64,000 bases of DNA from Candidatus Endolissoclinum faulkneri L5 (GCF_000510265.1 NZ_CP006745.1:181444-245443); one strand, 5' to 3'; positions 19,615-29,359 are shown, counted from the first letter of the stretch. The notes: a model not told the origin generated them from the letters alone. Made by a program: numbers and translations.

Positions 19615-20216
19615 CTTATTTATTATTTGTTTAGATTTCTTGCTTTGAGCCTCTATACTATTTTATGGAGTATTTATAATGAAAATTAGCTGTTATAATA
19701 ACAAAACTATTGCTAAGTCTAATTAATTTGCTATCAAGATTTAAGTGTTAATTGATGGGATGGAGATAGAATAATCTTTTTAGAATAAGATCTTTTTGAT
19801 AAAAAATGTGTATTTAGAATTACCTTGGCTAAATTGTAGCTTAATGAGATTTAGTGAGTTATTTTTTTTTGCTAGAGTATTAGGACAATGATTGATAACT
19901 TTAACCTAAATAATAGAAATCAGCTAATGTCGGTTTCCCACAAATAAAATACAGATAATTTTAGCAAATTAATCTTAGTGTTTTTAATCTCCTTCGATGT
20001 TCTTGATTACCTAAGAACTTTTAGAACAAAAACTGATTAACTATTGCTATTCAAGGGCCGCTACTAATAAAAGTTACTGCTTAATATTTCATTCATAGAT
20101 AAATAAAACTATCCTGGATAGAATAAGTTTAATTTGCGGATCGTACCCCCCCAATTATATTGTACCTGATTTGTGGCAGCATAGATAATCCAAAATAATC
20201 TTGCTGATAGCACACA

Positions 20217-20242
20217 CCAATGATATTAAGATATCTCATTGG
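20217..20242 (-). terminator. Stem-loop directly after the etfA stop
   Basis: CCAATGA and TCATTGG pair perfectly, with a 12-base partly self-pairing loop. The hairpin begins at the first base after the etfA stop codon. No U-tract follows in the minus-strand direction (TGTGTGCT). Confidence 0.6.
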
Positions 20243-21184
20243 TTAGAGATTGTCAAGAGACGCTTTGAGCTCTGGTAGTACTTTAAAAAGGTCCCCGACA
20301 AGACAATAATCGGCAATCTTAAATATTGGAGCATCTTCATCGTTGTTAATGGCTACTATGACTTTGCTGTTCTTCATTCCTGCTAGGTGTTGAATAGCAC
20401 CAGAAATTCCAACAGCAATATATAGATCAGGAGCTACTACCTTGCCAGTCTGACCAATTTGGTATTCGTTTGACAAGAAACCTGCATCGACAGCGGCACG
20501 TGTAGCACCTACAGCACCACCAAGCTTATCGGCAATCTCTTCCAGCATCTTAAAGTTTGCGCCATTCTGCATTCCTCGACCCCCAGAAACAATAACTTTG
20601 GCTGATAATAAATCTGGACGATCTACATTTGATTGTTGCGTGCTGACAAATTTAGATAATCCAGTATCACCTTCTCCATTGTTATTTTCTATTTTTGCGG
20701 AACCACCTGTAGTAGCAACGGCGTCAAAATTAGTACTACGTACGGTAACTACTTTAATCGCATCTAAGGATTGTACTGTAGCTAAGGCGTTACCGGCATA
20801 GATAGGGCGTACAAAAGTATTTTCATTTATAACTTCAACTATCTCTGAAACCTGAGCGACGTCCAGTAGAGCCGCTACGCGTGGCATAATATTCTTACCC
20901 ATACTAGTTGCGGCTGCCAGCACGTGACTATAACTGTTAGCTGCTATCCTTGCAATTAGGATTGCCAAGTTTTCAGGCATTAAATGCTCGTATTCTTTGC
21001 TGTCAATCTTAATAACCTTAGAGACGTAGGGAACTTTCGCTGCTGCTTCTGCAGCCGGTGTACAGCTAGAGCCAGCAATTAAAGCCACCACATCACCTCC
21101 GATTTGCTTTGCAGCAGTAACCGCATGAAGGCTAGCTATGGAAATATTATCATTTTTATGTTCGAAGAATATAAGCGTGCTCAT
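20243..21184 (-). CDS. etfA: EtfA, electron transfer flavoprotein alpha subunit
   Basis: EtfA with EtfB forms the soluble FAD-containing heterodimer that carries electrons from acyl-CoA and other dehydrogenases to ETF-quinone oxidoreductase. The 313-residue length is normal. The C-terminal FAD domain is clear: VSGGRGMQNG, AVGATRAAVDAG, QIGQTGKVVAPDLYIA, VGISGAIQHLAGM, and ending IFKIADYCLVGDLF. It starts three bases after etfB stops, so the two are one operon. A stem-loop directly follows its stop codon. The 3-hydroxybutyryl-CoA dehydrogenase gene that often follows etfA in alphaproteobacteria is missing here. Confidence 0.96.
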   Translation of the reverse strand: MSTLIFFEHKNDNISIASLHAVTAAKQIGGDVVALIAGSSCTPAAEAAAKVPYVSKVIKIDSKEYEHLMPENLAILIARIAANSYSHVLAAATSMGKNIMPRVAALLDVAQVSEIVEVINENTFVRPIYAGNALATVQSLDAIKVVTVRSTNFDAVATTGGSAKIENNNGEGDTGLSKFVSTQQSNVDRPDLLSAKVIVSGGRGMQNGANFKMLEEIADKLGGAVGATRAAVDAGFLSNEYQIGQTGKVVAPDLYIAVGISGAIQHLAGMKNSKVIVAINNDEDAPIFKIADYCLVGDLFKVLPELKASLDNL

Positions 21185-21187
21185 TTT

Positions 21188-21937
21188 TCATATAACTTTT
21201 GCCTCATTTTTCAGCTTTGAAAGTAGCTCACATACATTAGCTACCTTAATGCCACTTTTACGTTCTGGTGGCTCTACAACCTTAATAGTTTTTAGGTGTG
21301 AGGATAGATTAATACCAAGATCAGATAGCATTATCTGATCAATTGTTTTCTTTTTAGCTTTAATTATGTTGGGTAAAGACACAAAGCGCGGTTCGTTTAG
21401 ACGCAAGTCAGTTGTTATTACGACCGGAGTATTAACTTTGATAGTTTCCAAACCGCCATCGATCTCACGATTAACAGTCACTTCGTTATCATTAATCTCT
21501 ATTCGAGATACAAAGGTTGCTTGGCTCCAACCTAGTAGCGCAGAGAGCATTTGGCCGGTTTGGTTACAATCATCATCAATTGCTTGTTTACCGAAAAAAC
21601 ATATAGTTGAATTTATTTTTTCTACAATACTTTTTAGTATCTTTGCAATAGTTATTGGCTCAATTTCAATATCATTAATCACATGAATACCTCTATCAGC
21701 ACCCATTGCTAGTGCAGTGCGGATAGTTTCTTGAGCTTGTATAGGGCCTATTGAAACGGCTATAATTTCGCTTGCCTTACCTGCTTCTTTTAGACGTATC
21801 GCCTCTTCAACAGCAATTTCGTCAAACGGATTCATTGACATTTTAACATTAGTAAGATCGACACCACTTTGATCAGCTTTAATGCGGATTTTAACGTTGT
21901 GGTTAACTACTCTTTTAACTGAGACGATTACCTTCAT
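21188..21937 (-). CDS. etfB: EtfB, electron transfer flavoprotein beta subunit
   Basis: EtfB is the AMP-binding partner of EtfA. The 249-residue protein opens [19 protein letters not shown] and contains [29 protein letters not shown] and [15 protein letters not shown]. The beta-subunit signature region ([21 protein letters not shown] then [20 protein letters not shown]) is also present. It follows the cobalamin adenosyltransferase gene after 109 bases, on the same strand, and precedes etfA by three bases. Confidence 0.96.
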   Translation of the reverse strand: MKVIVSVKRVVNHNVKIRIKADQSGVDLTNVKMSMNPFDEIAVEEAIRLKEAGKASEIIAVSIGPIQAQETIRTALAMGADRGIHVINDIEIEPITIAKILKSIVEKINSTICFFGKQAIDDDCNQTGQMLSALLGWSQATFVSRIEINDNEVTVNREIDGGLETIKVNTPVVITTDLRLNEPRFVSLPNIIKAKKKTIDQIMLSDLGINLSSHLKTIKVVEPPERKSGIKVANVCELLSKLKNEAKVI

Positions 21938-22046
21938 ATTTACCTCTTAGTAACCGTTCTTCAAAACAAGTTAGTACAAAGTTTTGATAGATTGAATTGA
22001 TATTAACTAACTGCTTAAAAATTATCTAGTTATTTTATTTATTTAA

Positions 22047-22622
22047 TTATTTGTTTGCTCCGGGCGTCCAAAGTACATCTGTTGCTCCTTTGTCGTTGAC
22101 CCAACGAGCTAGTACAAATAGATGATCCGATAGTCTATTCATATACTTGATAACTTCGCCATTTATCGTTTCGACACTAGCAATTAAAGTAATTTCTCTT
22201 TCAGCACGACGGGCGATAGTACGAGCCAATTGAAGATATGCGGCCGTGATCTTACCGCCTGGAATGATAAAAGAATTTATCGGCTGCAGATCGTTGTTCA
22301 TTTTATCAATTTCTCTTTCCAAGCGCAGCACTTGATTGGGAGTTATGCGTAAAGAGGGATGGTTTAAATTTTTTTGCTCAGGATTGGATAGATCGGCACC
22401 TAAGTCAAACAAATCATTTTGTATGCGGGCTAACATATAGTCAACTTGTTCCCCTCCATCATTTATAGCATTTAGTCTAGCAATACCAATTGCTGCGTTA
22501 GTTTCATCTACAGTGCCGTAGGCATTTGGTCTAAGGGCATGCTTAACTATACGTGTCCCATCTCCTAGTGAGGTTTGTCCTGAATCTCCAGCACGAGTAT
22601 AGCTATTAGTAAGCTTTACCAT
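22047..22622 (-). CDS. PduO-type cob(I)alamin adenosyltransferase
   Basis: This enzyme transfers adenosyl from ATP to cob(I)alamin to make adenosylcobalamin. The ATP-binding N-terminal motif YTRAGDSGQTSLGDG is at 8-22 and is followed by NAYGTVDETNAAIG. The later ARTIARRAEREI and YMNRLSDHLFVLARW segments are the family's conserved helices. The length (191 residues) is normal. Its place directly upstream of etfB is common in alphaproteobacteria. Retention implies that the cell still uses adenosylcobalamin, for example for methylmalonyl-CoA mutase or a B12-dependent ribonucleotide reductase, but no such gene is in the window. Confidence 0.92.
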   Translation of the reverse strand: MVKLTNSYTRAGDSGQTSLGDGTRIVKHALRPNAYGTVDETNAAIGIARLNAINDGGEQVDYMLARIQNDLFDLGADLSNPEQKNLNHPSLRITPNQVLRLEREIDKMNNDLQPINSFIIPGGKITAAYLQLARTIARRAEREITLIASVETINGEVIKYMNRLSDHLFVLARWVNDKGATDVLWTPGANK

Positions 22623-23111
22623 TTTTGTGAATATATTTCACCTTTCCAAAAATTAATCACTACCAGCATTATAAGATATTTATAATATGATAAATATATG
22701 AAATTGATATAAAATAAGCTACCAGATTTGATATATTATTATATTTTAAAGGTAATTACCGTTAAAATATAATAATATATCAAATTAAATTTTAAGATTT
22801 AGTCGGCAATAGCATTTTTCTAAAATCTATTGATGTGATTTACTTTAAAGGAGGCGTTTTCATAGAATTACATGAACAGTTGTAAATAATTACAAAGCAT
22901 TATTTACAAGTAATAATAGGAATATGATAAGATAAATCGTATCTTATTGAGACTTAATTATTAAAATTAATAAAAATTACTCTTATGCATATTAAATTCC
23001 ACTTTATTTATAAATGAAATGGCTTTACTAAGATCTTGTTAAGATTGGTTAATCTATAAATCAAGGTTCCATAACTGTAAGCAAAAAGCTAATACGCGGA
23101 TCAAGTAACTT
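22623..23111. other. Gap between rplQ and the adenosyltransferase gene
   Basis: The stretch holds the near-perfect 60-bp palindrome at 22726-22785 and no supported gene. No conventional terminator was seen right after rplQ. No cobalamin riboswitch element was recognised in front of the adenosyltransferase. Confidence 0.5.
22726..22785. repeat. Near-perfect 60-bp palindrome
   Basis: Arms of 24 bases (22726-22749 and 22762-22785) are perfectly complementary, and the centre GGTAATTACC is itself a palindrome. The only mismatched pair is 22750 with 22761. It lies about 105 bases upstream of the adenosyltransferase start codon and about 330 bases after rplQ. It has no U-tract. Confidence 0.85.
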
Positions 23112-23507
23112 TTATGAACAATTATTAGAGTTATGCCCACGAGCAGCTTCGTCGCGATCAACTAACTCTATCACTGCCATCGGAGCAGCATCGCCATGAC
23201 GAAATCCAGCCTTTATTATACGTATATATCCACCATTACGCTTTTTATAACGATTAGCTATAAAATTAAACAGTTTGCGGGTCATTGCATCGTCGTGTAT
23301 TCGACTTGTTACAAGTCGACGAGCGTGTAGGTCACCGCGCTTTGCTAAAGTAATTATCTTTTCGACAATTGGCCGTAATTCTTTTGCCTTGGGTAAGGTG
23401 GTAATGATTTGTTCATGCTTAATTAGTGCTACTGCCATGTTTTTAAACATGGCTTTACGGTGAGAAGATGTACGGTTAAGTTTGCGACCATTATTGCTGT
23501 GACGCAT
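23112..23507 (-). CDS. rplQ: Ribosomal protein L17
   Basis: L17 is a large-subunit protein near the peptide exit tunnel. The sequence opens [20 protein letters not shown], with the family pattern LNR-x2-HR, and contains [20 protein letters not shown] and [20 protein letters not shown]. The length (131 residues) is close to the alphaproteobacterial form. It is the last gene of the alpha operon, 52 bases after rpoA. Confidence 0.96.
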   Translation of the reverse strand: MRHSNNGRKLNRTSSHRKAMFKNMAVALIKHEQIITTLPKAKELRPIVEKIITLAKRGDLHARRLVTSRIHDDAMTRKLFNFIANRYKKRNGGYIRIIKAGFRHGDAAPMAVIELVDRDEAARGHNSNNCS

Positions 23508-23559
23508 AATACCAAACTCCTTATGTGCCGCGTCTTGTACGCTAAGGATGTAAGGAGAA

Positions 23560-24576
23560 TCAGAATGTTTCTTCCAATCGCTTAGCTAGTTCATCTATAT
23601 TGTCTGGAGGCCAAGCAGTAATTTTCATACCAAGTGAAAGACCAAGAGAGTTGAGCACTTCCTTAATCTCATTGAGAGACTTACGACCAAAATTTGGAGT
23701 ACGAAGTAGTCCTGATTCAGTTGTTTGAACTAATTCACCAATATAAACGATATTATCATTTTTCAGGCAATTTGCCGAGCGGACTGAAAGCTCTAATTCT
23801 TCTACCTTACGTAACAGGTTTTTGTTAAATGGCAGATCGTTAGTTTCTTCGGTTTTGCCACGTTGAGCTGGCTCTTCGAAGTTTATAAAAAGTTGTAGTT
23901 GATCTTGCAAGATACGAGCAGCATAAGCTATAGAATCATCTGGAGTTAAAGAGCCATCAGTTTCAACTGTAATAGACAGTTTATCATAGTCTGTTACTTG
24001 ACCTACACGAGTATTTTCTACTTTGTAAGCTACTTGACGAATTGGGCTGAAAATAGCATCAATTGGTATTAATCCAATTTGTGTATCTTCATGACGACTA
24101 GCCGAAGCAGGAACATATCCTCTGCCATTCGTTACAGTTAATTCCATAGACAAAGAAGCATTACGATCTAAAGTGCAGATTGCATGATCAGGATTCATAA
24201 TCTCAATGTCTGATATCGCGTCAATATGACCTGCTTTCACTTCTCCTGGTCCTTTAACGTTTAGACGCATCTTTTTTTGGCTTTCACCATACATACGGAT
24301 AGCAATTGCTTTAATATTTAAAATTATATCGGTTACGTCTTCACGGACACCAGGTATACTAGAAAACTCTTGAAGTACACCGTCAATCTGGACTGCAGTT
24401 ATTGCGGCTCCTTGTAAAGACGAAAGAAGCACTCGACGCAAAGCGTTACCAAGCGTTAAACCAAATCCACGCTCTAACGGTTCTGCAACAATAGTTTTTT
24501 TGCGTTTAGCATCGTAACTCGCTTGAACATCAAGCTTCTTGGGCTTAATCAACGTCAGCCAATTTTTTTGTATCAC
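23560..24576 (-). CDS. rpoA: RNA polymerase alpha subunit
   Basis: RpoA dimerises to start assembly of RNA polymerase, and its C-terminal domain contacts UP elements and activators. The N-terminal domain (about 1-235) shows [20 protein letters not shown] and the insertion domain. The C-terminal domain (about 255-330) shows [31 protein letters not shown] and LGLSLGM. The length (338 residues) is normal. It lies between rpsK (92 bases upstream) and rplQ. Confidence 0.97.
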   Translation of the reverse strand: MIQKNWLTLIKPKKLDVQASYDAKRKKTIVAEPLERGFGLTLGNALRRVLLSSLQGAAITAVQIDGVLQEFSSIPGVREDVTDIILNIKAIAIRMYGESQKKMRLNVKGPGEVKAGHIDAISDIEIMNPDHAICTLDRNASLSMELTVTNGRGYVPASASRHEDTQIGLIPIDAIFSPIRQVAYKVENTRVGQVTDYDKLSITVETDGSLTPDDSIAYAARILQDQLQLFINFEEPAQRGKTEETNDLPFNKNLLRKVEELELSVRSANCLKNDNIVYIGELVQTTESGLLRTPNFGRKSLNEIKEVLNSLGLSLGMKITAWPPDNIDELAKRLEETF

Positions 24577-24668
24577 AGCTCAACCTTTAATGTCAGTATA
24601 TTTACACTGAACAATTAACGTAACAAACCCAGCTAAATTCAAATTAGCCAGAATGTTGACATCTTCTT

Positions 24669-25064
24669 TCATACTCGCCTACGTTTGCGCGGACGACAAC
24701 CATTATGGGGGATTGGTGTGACATCGCGAATTGATATGACCTGAAAACCAACTGATTGCAATGCGCGTAAAGCAGATTCACGTCCCGATCCTGGCCCACT
24801 AACCTCGACATCTAGTGTTTTCATGCCATGCTCAACTGCTTTGCGACCAGCGCCTTCAGCAGCGATTTGAGCAGCGTAGGGGGTAGATTTGCGCGAGCCT
24901 TTAAATCCCATCTGACCGGCAGATGACCAAGAAATAGTATTTCCTTGAGCATCTGTAATAGTAATTATAGTATTGTTAAAAGAAGCATTTACATGTGCAA
25001 CACCAGCAGTAATATTCTTTTTTTCTCGTCGACGAACACGTCCTTGAAGTGTTTGTTTTATCAT
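24669..25064 (-). CDS. rpsK: Ribosomal protein S11
   Basis: S11 is a small-subunit platform protein near the mRNA E-site. Recognised by [51 protein letters not shown] and the C-terminal [18 protein letters not shown]. The length (131 residues) is normal. It is the gene before rpoA in the alpha operon and follows rpsM by 57 bases. Confidence 0.97.
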   Translation of the reverse strand: MIKQTLQGRVRRREKKNITAGVAHVNASFNNTIITITDAQGNTISWSSAGQMGFKGSRKSTPYAAQIAAEGAGRKAVEHGMKTLDVEVSGPGSGRESALRALQSVGFQVISIRDVTPIPHNGCRPRKRRRV

Positions 25065-25121
25065 TAACTTCCCTATCTCCTTAATATGATAATTTGGCCG
25101 ATAAATTTATGCAAGAGTGAA

Positions 25122-25490
25122 TTATTTCTTTTTACCGGCAATTGTTCTTGCCGGTCCTTTACGAGTTCGAGCGTTTGTGTGAGTACGTTGACCGCGGACA
25201 GGAAGACCCTTGCGGTGTCGAAGTCCACGATAGCAACCCAAATCCATTAATCTCTTTATGCTCATTGAGGTCAGTCTGCGTAAATCTCCTTCGACTACTA
25301 AATCACTATCAATGATTTCTCGCAATCGCAATAGTTCATCCTCAAAGATTTCTCGAACCCTTCGTTTGGCAGGTATACCAATCTGCGCACATAACTTTTG
25401 AGCAGTCGTGCGTCCAATGCCATGAACATAAGTTAACGCAATAACAACACGTTTCTGCGTAGGAATGTTTACACCAGCTATTCGAGCCAT
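25122..25490 (-). CDS. rpsM: Ribosomal protein S13
   Basis: S13 sits in the head of the small subunit and bridges to L5. Recognised by [53 protein letters not shown] and [18 protein letters not shown]. The length (122 residues) is normal. adk lies 138 bases upstream, the usual alphaproteobacterial order. Confidence 0.97.
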   Translation of the reverse strand: MARIAGVNIPTQKRVVIALTYVHGIGRTTAQKLCAQIGIPAKRRVREIFEDELLRLREIIDSDLVVEGDLRRLTSMSIKRLMDLGCYRGLRHRKGLPVRGQRTHTNARTRKGPARTIAGKKK

Positions 25491-25628
25491 ATTTGCTCTC
25501 CTTAGTCAAAATTCAAAGTTATTAAAACACAAAAATATCCGCGGGGGAAATTCCTAATTCTTATAAAGATACATAATTAATCAAAAACAATTAATCTATA
25601 CTAATGTATAATTAGGTAAATTAATCTT

Positions 25629-26192
25629 TTAAACAGCAAGGATTTTTTCTATCTGATCGGCAACATCATTAATTGGTTTCATACCATCTATAACATTTAA
25701 GACGACTCTGTCTTGGTAATATTGCAATATCGAAGAAGTCTGCTGATGATAAACATCCATTCGCTTACGTATGGTATCTTCGTTGTCATCGCTGCGGCTT
25801 TCTTCAGTCGCACGCTTACAAATACGCTTAATCATCTGTTCCTTGTCAACACAAAACTCTATTAGGTGATCTATTCGGAGGCTTTTTTGTGACAACAGAT
25901 GCTCTAAAGCATCTGCTTGAGCGATGTTACGTGGGAAACCATCGAGAATAAATCCTTTTGAGCAGTCAGGATCATCAATACGCTCAGATATCATTTGCAT
26001 AATTATATTATCTGATACTAAATTGCCAGCATCTATAACTGCTTTGATTTCATGCCCTATATTCGAAGCAGAAGAAATTGTTCTTCGTAACATATCGCCG
26101 GTAGATAAGTGTTTTATTCTCAAGTTTTTTTCAAGCCGCTTTGCTTGAGTACCCTTGCCTGCACCAGGTGGACCCAAAAAGATTAGGTTCAT
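25629..26192 (-). CDS. adk: Adenylate kinase, short form
   Basis: Adk interconverts ATP plus AMP and two ADP. The P-loop is GPPGAGKGTQAKRL at 7-20. STGDMLR and GFILDGFPRN mark the AMP-binding region. The LID is short (RATEESRSDDNEDTIRKRM) with no zinc-binding cysteines, so the protein is 187 residues long, as in other alphaproteobacteria. The ATG overlaps the secY stop codon in an ATGA arrangement, so the two genes are translationally coupled. Confidence 0.96.
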   Translation of the reverse strand: MNLIFLGPPGAGKGTQAKRLEKNLRIKHLSTGDMLRRTISSASNIGHEIKAVIDAGNLVSDNIIMQMISERIDDPDCSKGFILDGFPRNIAQADALEHLLSQKSLRIDHLIEFCVDKEQMIKRICKRATEESRSDDNEDTIRKRMDVYHQQTSSILQYYQDRVVLNVIDGMKPINDVADQIEKILAV

Positions 26193-27544
26193 ATGCGTTT
26201 ACCCCTAAATCTTGATTTTTTAATTAGTTTCTCGTACTGATGAGTTAACAAATGCGACTGAATTTGACTTACTGTATCTATGGTAACAGTAACGATGATA
26301 AGTAAACTAGTACCACCAAAATAGAAAGGTACTGAAAACTGACTGATTAATAATTCTGGTAGAACACACACGAAGGATAAATAAGCAGCACCAATGACAG
26401 TCAATCGGGTTAATACAAAATTAAGATAATTAGAGGTGTTTTTACCTGGTCGGATACCTGGTAAAAAACCACTATATTTTCGCAGATTCTCGGCAGTTTC
26501 TTCTGGATTGAATACAATTGCAGTGTAAAAGAAAGAAAAAAATACAATTAAGCATACGTAAATTGCTATGTAAAGCGGATTGCCGTGGCCAAGTAAAGTA
26601 GTGACTTTTGATAACCAATCACTTGGTGCATTGTTTTTACCTGCTGATAAGCTTGCGACGGTAATTGGCATCAATAGTAGAGAACTGGCAAAAATTGGCG
26701 GTATTACGCCAGATACATTGATCTTTAAGGGCAGATGCGAGCTATCGCCACTAGTCATGCGATTGCCAAGTTGACGTTTTGGATATTGCACAAGAATTTT
26801 GCGTTGAGAGCGTTCGATAAAACAGATAAAAGCGATTACAGCCCAACCCATGATCAAAAGAATCGGGATGCCAATGGCCGGCAGTGCTCCTGTACGACCT
26901 AGCTCAAACAAGTTGGCTATAGCGGAGGGTAGATTGGCAACAATGCCAGAGAATATGATGAGTGAGACACCATTGCCTATACCACGAGCAGTAATTTGCT
27001 CTCCTAGCCACATTAGAAAAATAGTACCACCAACCAATGTGATTAGCGTAGTTGTGCGGAAAAATGTACCAGGATTTAGAACAGCCCCCCATTCACCAAA
27101 GCCAGATAGCGATTCAAGACCAACAGCAATTCCATAGGATTGAAAAGATGCTAAAATAACGGTCAGATAGCGTGTGTATTGATTAATCCTTTTACGACCA
27201 ATTTCACCTTCTTTTTTTATGGATTCCAGAGCAGGAATAACAGACGCCATAAGCTGCATAATGATAGCAGCCGAGATGTAGGGCATAATATTAAGTGCAA
27301 AAATTGTCATACGACTTAATGCACCGCCGGAAAACATGTTAAAGATATCCAACATGTCGCCTTGAGTATTATGAAATATTTGTTTTAGAACTTCTGGATC
27401 GATCCCAGGTACAGGAATGTATGTACCAAGCCTGTATAGTATTAGGGCACCTAGCGTAAACCAGATACGCTTCTTTAATTCCGTTGCCCTTGAAAAGGCG
27501 CTAAAGCTTAGCTGTGAGCTGATATGGTCAACATTAGTAGCCAT
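26189..27544 (-). CDS. secY: SecY, protein-export channel subunit
   Basis: SecY is the ten-helix channel of the SecYEG translocase in the inner membrane. Conserved stretches are IPVPGIDPEVL, MPYISAAIIMQL, the R-rich QYTRYLTVILA, and GIGNGVSLIIFSGI. IRPGKNTSNYLNFVL lies before the last helices. The ATG at 27544 (MATNVDHIS) is preceded by AGGAAGAA and gives 452 residues, close to the family norm. A longer in-frame opening to 27658 lacks support and would run into rplO. SecE is at 52.8-53.0 kb. Confidence 0.95.
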   Translation of the reverse strand: MATNVDHISSQLSFSAFSRATELKKRIWFTLGALILYRLGTYIPVPGIDPEVLKQIFHNTQGDMLDIFNMFSGGALSRMTIFALNIMPYISAAIIMQLMASVIPALESIKKEGEIGRKRINQYTRYLTVILASFQSYGIAVGLESLSGFGEWGAVLNPGTFFRTTTLITLVGGTIFLMWLGEQITARGIGNGVSLIIFSGIVANLPSAIANLFELGRTGALPAIGIPILLIMGWAVIAFICFIERSQRKILVQYPKRQLGNRMTSGDSSHLPLKINVSGVIPPIFASSLLLMPITVASLSAGKNNAPSDWLSKVTTLLGHGNPLYIAIYVCLIVFFSFFYTAIVFNPEETAENLRKYSGFLPGIRPGKNTSNYLNFVLTRLTVIGAAYLSFVCVLPELLISQFSVPFYFGGTSLLIIVTVTIDTVSQIQSHLLTHQYEKLIKKSRFRGKRI

Positions 27545-27626
27545 GATGACTTCTTCCTGTTGTCCTAAGCAGATTCCGACCCAGAAATAGGGTAGAGACA
27601 GAAAAATATGGCATATAAAAGATAGT

Positions 27627-28118
27627 TTACTTTGACATAGACCTTGCTTTTTTAGCAAGGTCTATGTCAATTGAACCGCCGATTTTTTCTATGGCGCTGA
27701 TCGCAGCTTTAGAAGCGGCAGTAACTTTGAAATTAACCTTTGAGATTATTCTACCATTCGCTAAGAGTCGTACTCCATTCTTAGAATGGCCAGCGAGACC
27801 AATATCTTTAAGCAATATCTCATCTATTTCTTGGGCTGTATTTATCTTGCCAGCATCGATTGCAGATTGTACGCTACCTAGGTTAATTAAATAAAAATCT
27901 TTAGTAAAGTTATAATTATTGAAGCCACGCTTAGGCAGACGTCGATAAATTGGCATTTGGCCGCCTTCAAAACCATCAATAGATACACCGCAACGCGCTT
28001 TTTGACCTTTGTGTCCTTTACAGCAAGTTTTACCCATACCAGAGCCGATACCTCGACCGATCCGTTTGCGTGGTCGAGTCGATCCATTATTATCTTTAAT
28101 CTCGTTTAATTGCACCAT
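27627..28118 (-). CDS. rplO: Ribosomal protein L15
   Basis: L15 is a large-subunit assembly protein. Recognised by MVQLNEIKDNNGSTRPRKRI, GRGIGSGMGKTCCKGHKGQK, GFEGGQMPIYRRLPKRGF and the C-terminal KVTAASKAAISAIEKIGGSI. After this point, where the family usually ends soon, the protein continues DIDLAKKARSMSK. Those codons form a perfect 14-bp stem-loop in DNA. The tail is thus encoded by an inverted repeat that also reaches within six bases of the stop codon. Confidence 0.95.
   Translation of the reverse strand: MVQLNEIKDNNGSTRPRKRIGRGIGSGMGKTCCKGHKGQKARCGVSIDGFEGGQMPIYRRLPKRGFNNYNFTKDFYLINLGSVQSAIDAGKINTAQEIDEILLKDIGLAGHSKNGVRLLANGRIISKVNFKVTAASKAAISAIEKIGGSIDIDLAKKARSMSK
27634..27668 (-). 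repeat. 14-bp perfect stem-loop inside the 3' end of rplO
   Basis: The arms at 27634-27647 and 27655-27668 (GACATAGACCTTGC and its complement) are perfect, with a 7-base A-rich loop on the coding strand. The stem encodes the last residues of L15 (DIDLAKKARSMS) and ends four bases before the stop codon. It lies between rplO and secY. It could limit or end transcription between them, or be a palindromic insertion that has become coding. Confidence 0.85.
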
Positions 28119-28192
28119 TCAATTCTCGTCTAAGTATTCTCAATCAAAAATATAAAAGGAATATTCCTGACAGAAGTCAGCGACATAGCTAG

Positions 28193-28387
28193 TCAATCAA
28201 TGTTAATAATTTCAATTAGGTGTTTAACTTTGCCAATCATTCCTTGCACTTCGGGGGTATTATCAAGCCTACTTTCACGCCTAAGCTTACCAAGGCCAAG
28301 GCCTTTTAGAGTTGCTATTTGACTTTTTTTACGACCTAAACCACTACGAATCTGTCGCACTTTAATTATTGTTTTATCTAGCATCAT
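28193..28387 (-). CDS. rpmD: Ribosomal protein L30
   Basis: L30 is a small large-subunit protein. The sequence KTIIKVRQIRSGLGRKKSQI, TLKGLGLGKLRRESRLDNTP and VQGMIGKVKHLIEI is typical. The ATG at 28387 (or the next codon at 28384) gives about 64 residues. An upstream opening into rpsE is not needed. The ribosome binding site is weak. It follows rpsE after 10 bases. Confidence 0.93.
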   Translation of the reverse strand: MMLDKTIIKVRQIRSGLGRKKSQIATLKGLGLGKLRRESRLDNTPEVQGMIGKVKHLIEIINID

Positions 28388-28397
28388 TAGGTTTCTA

Positions 28398-28973
28398 TTA
28401 TTTTGTACTAGCAGAATATACTGCACTGCTTTGCTGCCTATCGCGATGAAAAATTTCTGCTACTTTTTTGCCTCTCCTAGCGGCGACAAATCTTGGCGGA
28501 TGAATGTTACATAAGGCTCCAAATGTTGCCTTAATAATATTGTGCGGGTTTGATGTACCAATCGATTTAGCAACAATGTCCTGCACGCCAAGTATTTCAA
28601 AAATAGCTCGCATCGGCCCACCAGCAATTATACCAGTACCCGCCGGTGCTGCGCGTAATACGACACGACCTGCTCCAAAACGACCGCTAATATCGTGGTG
28701 TAAGGTACGCCCCTCACGTAATGGGACCCTAATCATTGAGCGTTTAGCTTGCTCTGCTGCTTTACGAATGGCCTCAGGAACTTCACGCGCTTTACCAGAT
28801 CCATGACCAACTCGTCCGCGCTTATCCCCTACTATAACAATAGCGGCAAAACCAAAACGACGACCACCCTTGACAACCTTAGCCACACGATTGATACCTA
28901 CCAATTTTTCAGTCAGATCGCTTTCTTGTCGATCACGATCTCTATTGCGATCTTTTTTGTCATGACGTGCCAT
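28398..28973 (-). CDS. rpsE: Ribosomal protein S5
   Basis: S5 contributes to the mRNA entry site and decoding fidelity. Recognised by [20 protein letters not shown], the RNA-binding loop, and by [20 protein letters not shown] and [19 protein letters not shown]. The length (191 residues) is normal for alphaproteobacteria. It is in the spc operon between rplR and rpmD. Confidence 0.97.
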   Translation of the reverse strand: MARHDKKDRNRDRDRQESDLTEKLVGINRVAKVVKGGRRFGFAAIVIVGDKRGRVGHGSGKAREVPEAIRKAAEQAKRSMIRVPLREGRTLHHDISGRFGAGRVVLRAAPAGTGIIAGGPMRAIFEILGVQDIVAKSIGTSNPHNIIKATFGALCNIHPPRFVAARRGKKVAEIFHRDRQQSSAVYSASTK

Positions 28974-28986
28974 CTATTACTCTTTC

Positions 28987-29349
28987 TTAGAACCTAAGGC
29001 CGAATTTGCGTGCTGCGTCAGCAAGCGATTTAACACGACCGTGATACATATATCCTCCTCGATCAAACACTACTTTATGCAGCCCTTTTTCGATCCCACG
29101 TAACGCTAATAACCTACCAACGGCTTGAGCTGCAGCTTTATCCGCGCCTGTCTTCAAGGAGCTCTTTAGCTCTTTATCAATAGAAGAAGCTGATACAACC
29201 GTATTACCATCGACTAAATTAATGATTTGAGCATAAATATTTTTAGATGATCTAAATACTGACAATCGTTTACGATCGCCAGCACTACGATTAATTTTCG
29301 CACGATTTCGCATCTTACGACGCTTAAACATTTCAGTAGCTGAAAGCAT
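28987..29349 (-). CDS. rplR: Ribosomal protein L18
   Basis: L18 binds 5S rRNA. Starting at the ATG at 29349 (MLSATEMFKRRKMRNRAKI) gives 120 residues, the family norm. RKRLSVFRSSKNIYAQII, ALRGIEKGLHKVVFDRGGY and YHGRVKSLADAARKFGL are conserved. A longer in-frame opening runs into rplF and is unlikely. Confidence 0.95.
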   Translation of the reverse strand: MLSATEMFKRRKMRNRAKINRSAGDRKRLSVFRSSKNIYAQIINLVDGNTVVSASSIDKELKSSLKTGADKAAAQAVGRLLALRGIEKGLHKVVFDRGGYMYHGRVKSLADAARKFGLRF

Positions 29350-29359
29350 CAGAAAACTC

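Larger units (their letters stand above)
18523..20216. other. Large gene-free gap with two perfect hairpins
   Basis: About 1.7 kb lies between wzm and etfA with no supported gene. Two long perfect inverted repeats (18716-18760 and 19581-19614) are listed separately. In relatives a 3-hydroxybutyryl-CoA dehydrogenase gene often follows etfA, and no remnant of it was recognised. Confidence 0.55.

Noticed and set aside
22623-22725. Cobalamin riboswitch before the adenosyltransferase gene
   Set aside because: No B12-box or conserved core sequence is visible; the region is AT-rich and short.
27545-27658. N-terminal extension of secY
   Set aside because: No ribosome binding site; the ATG at 27544 has AGGAAGAA and gives the normal SecY length.
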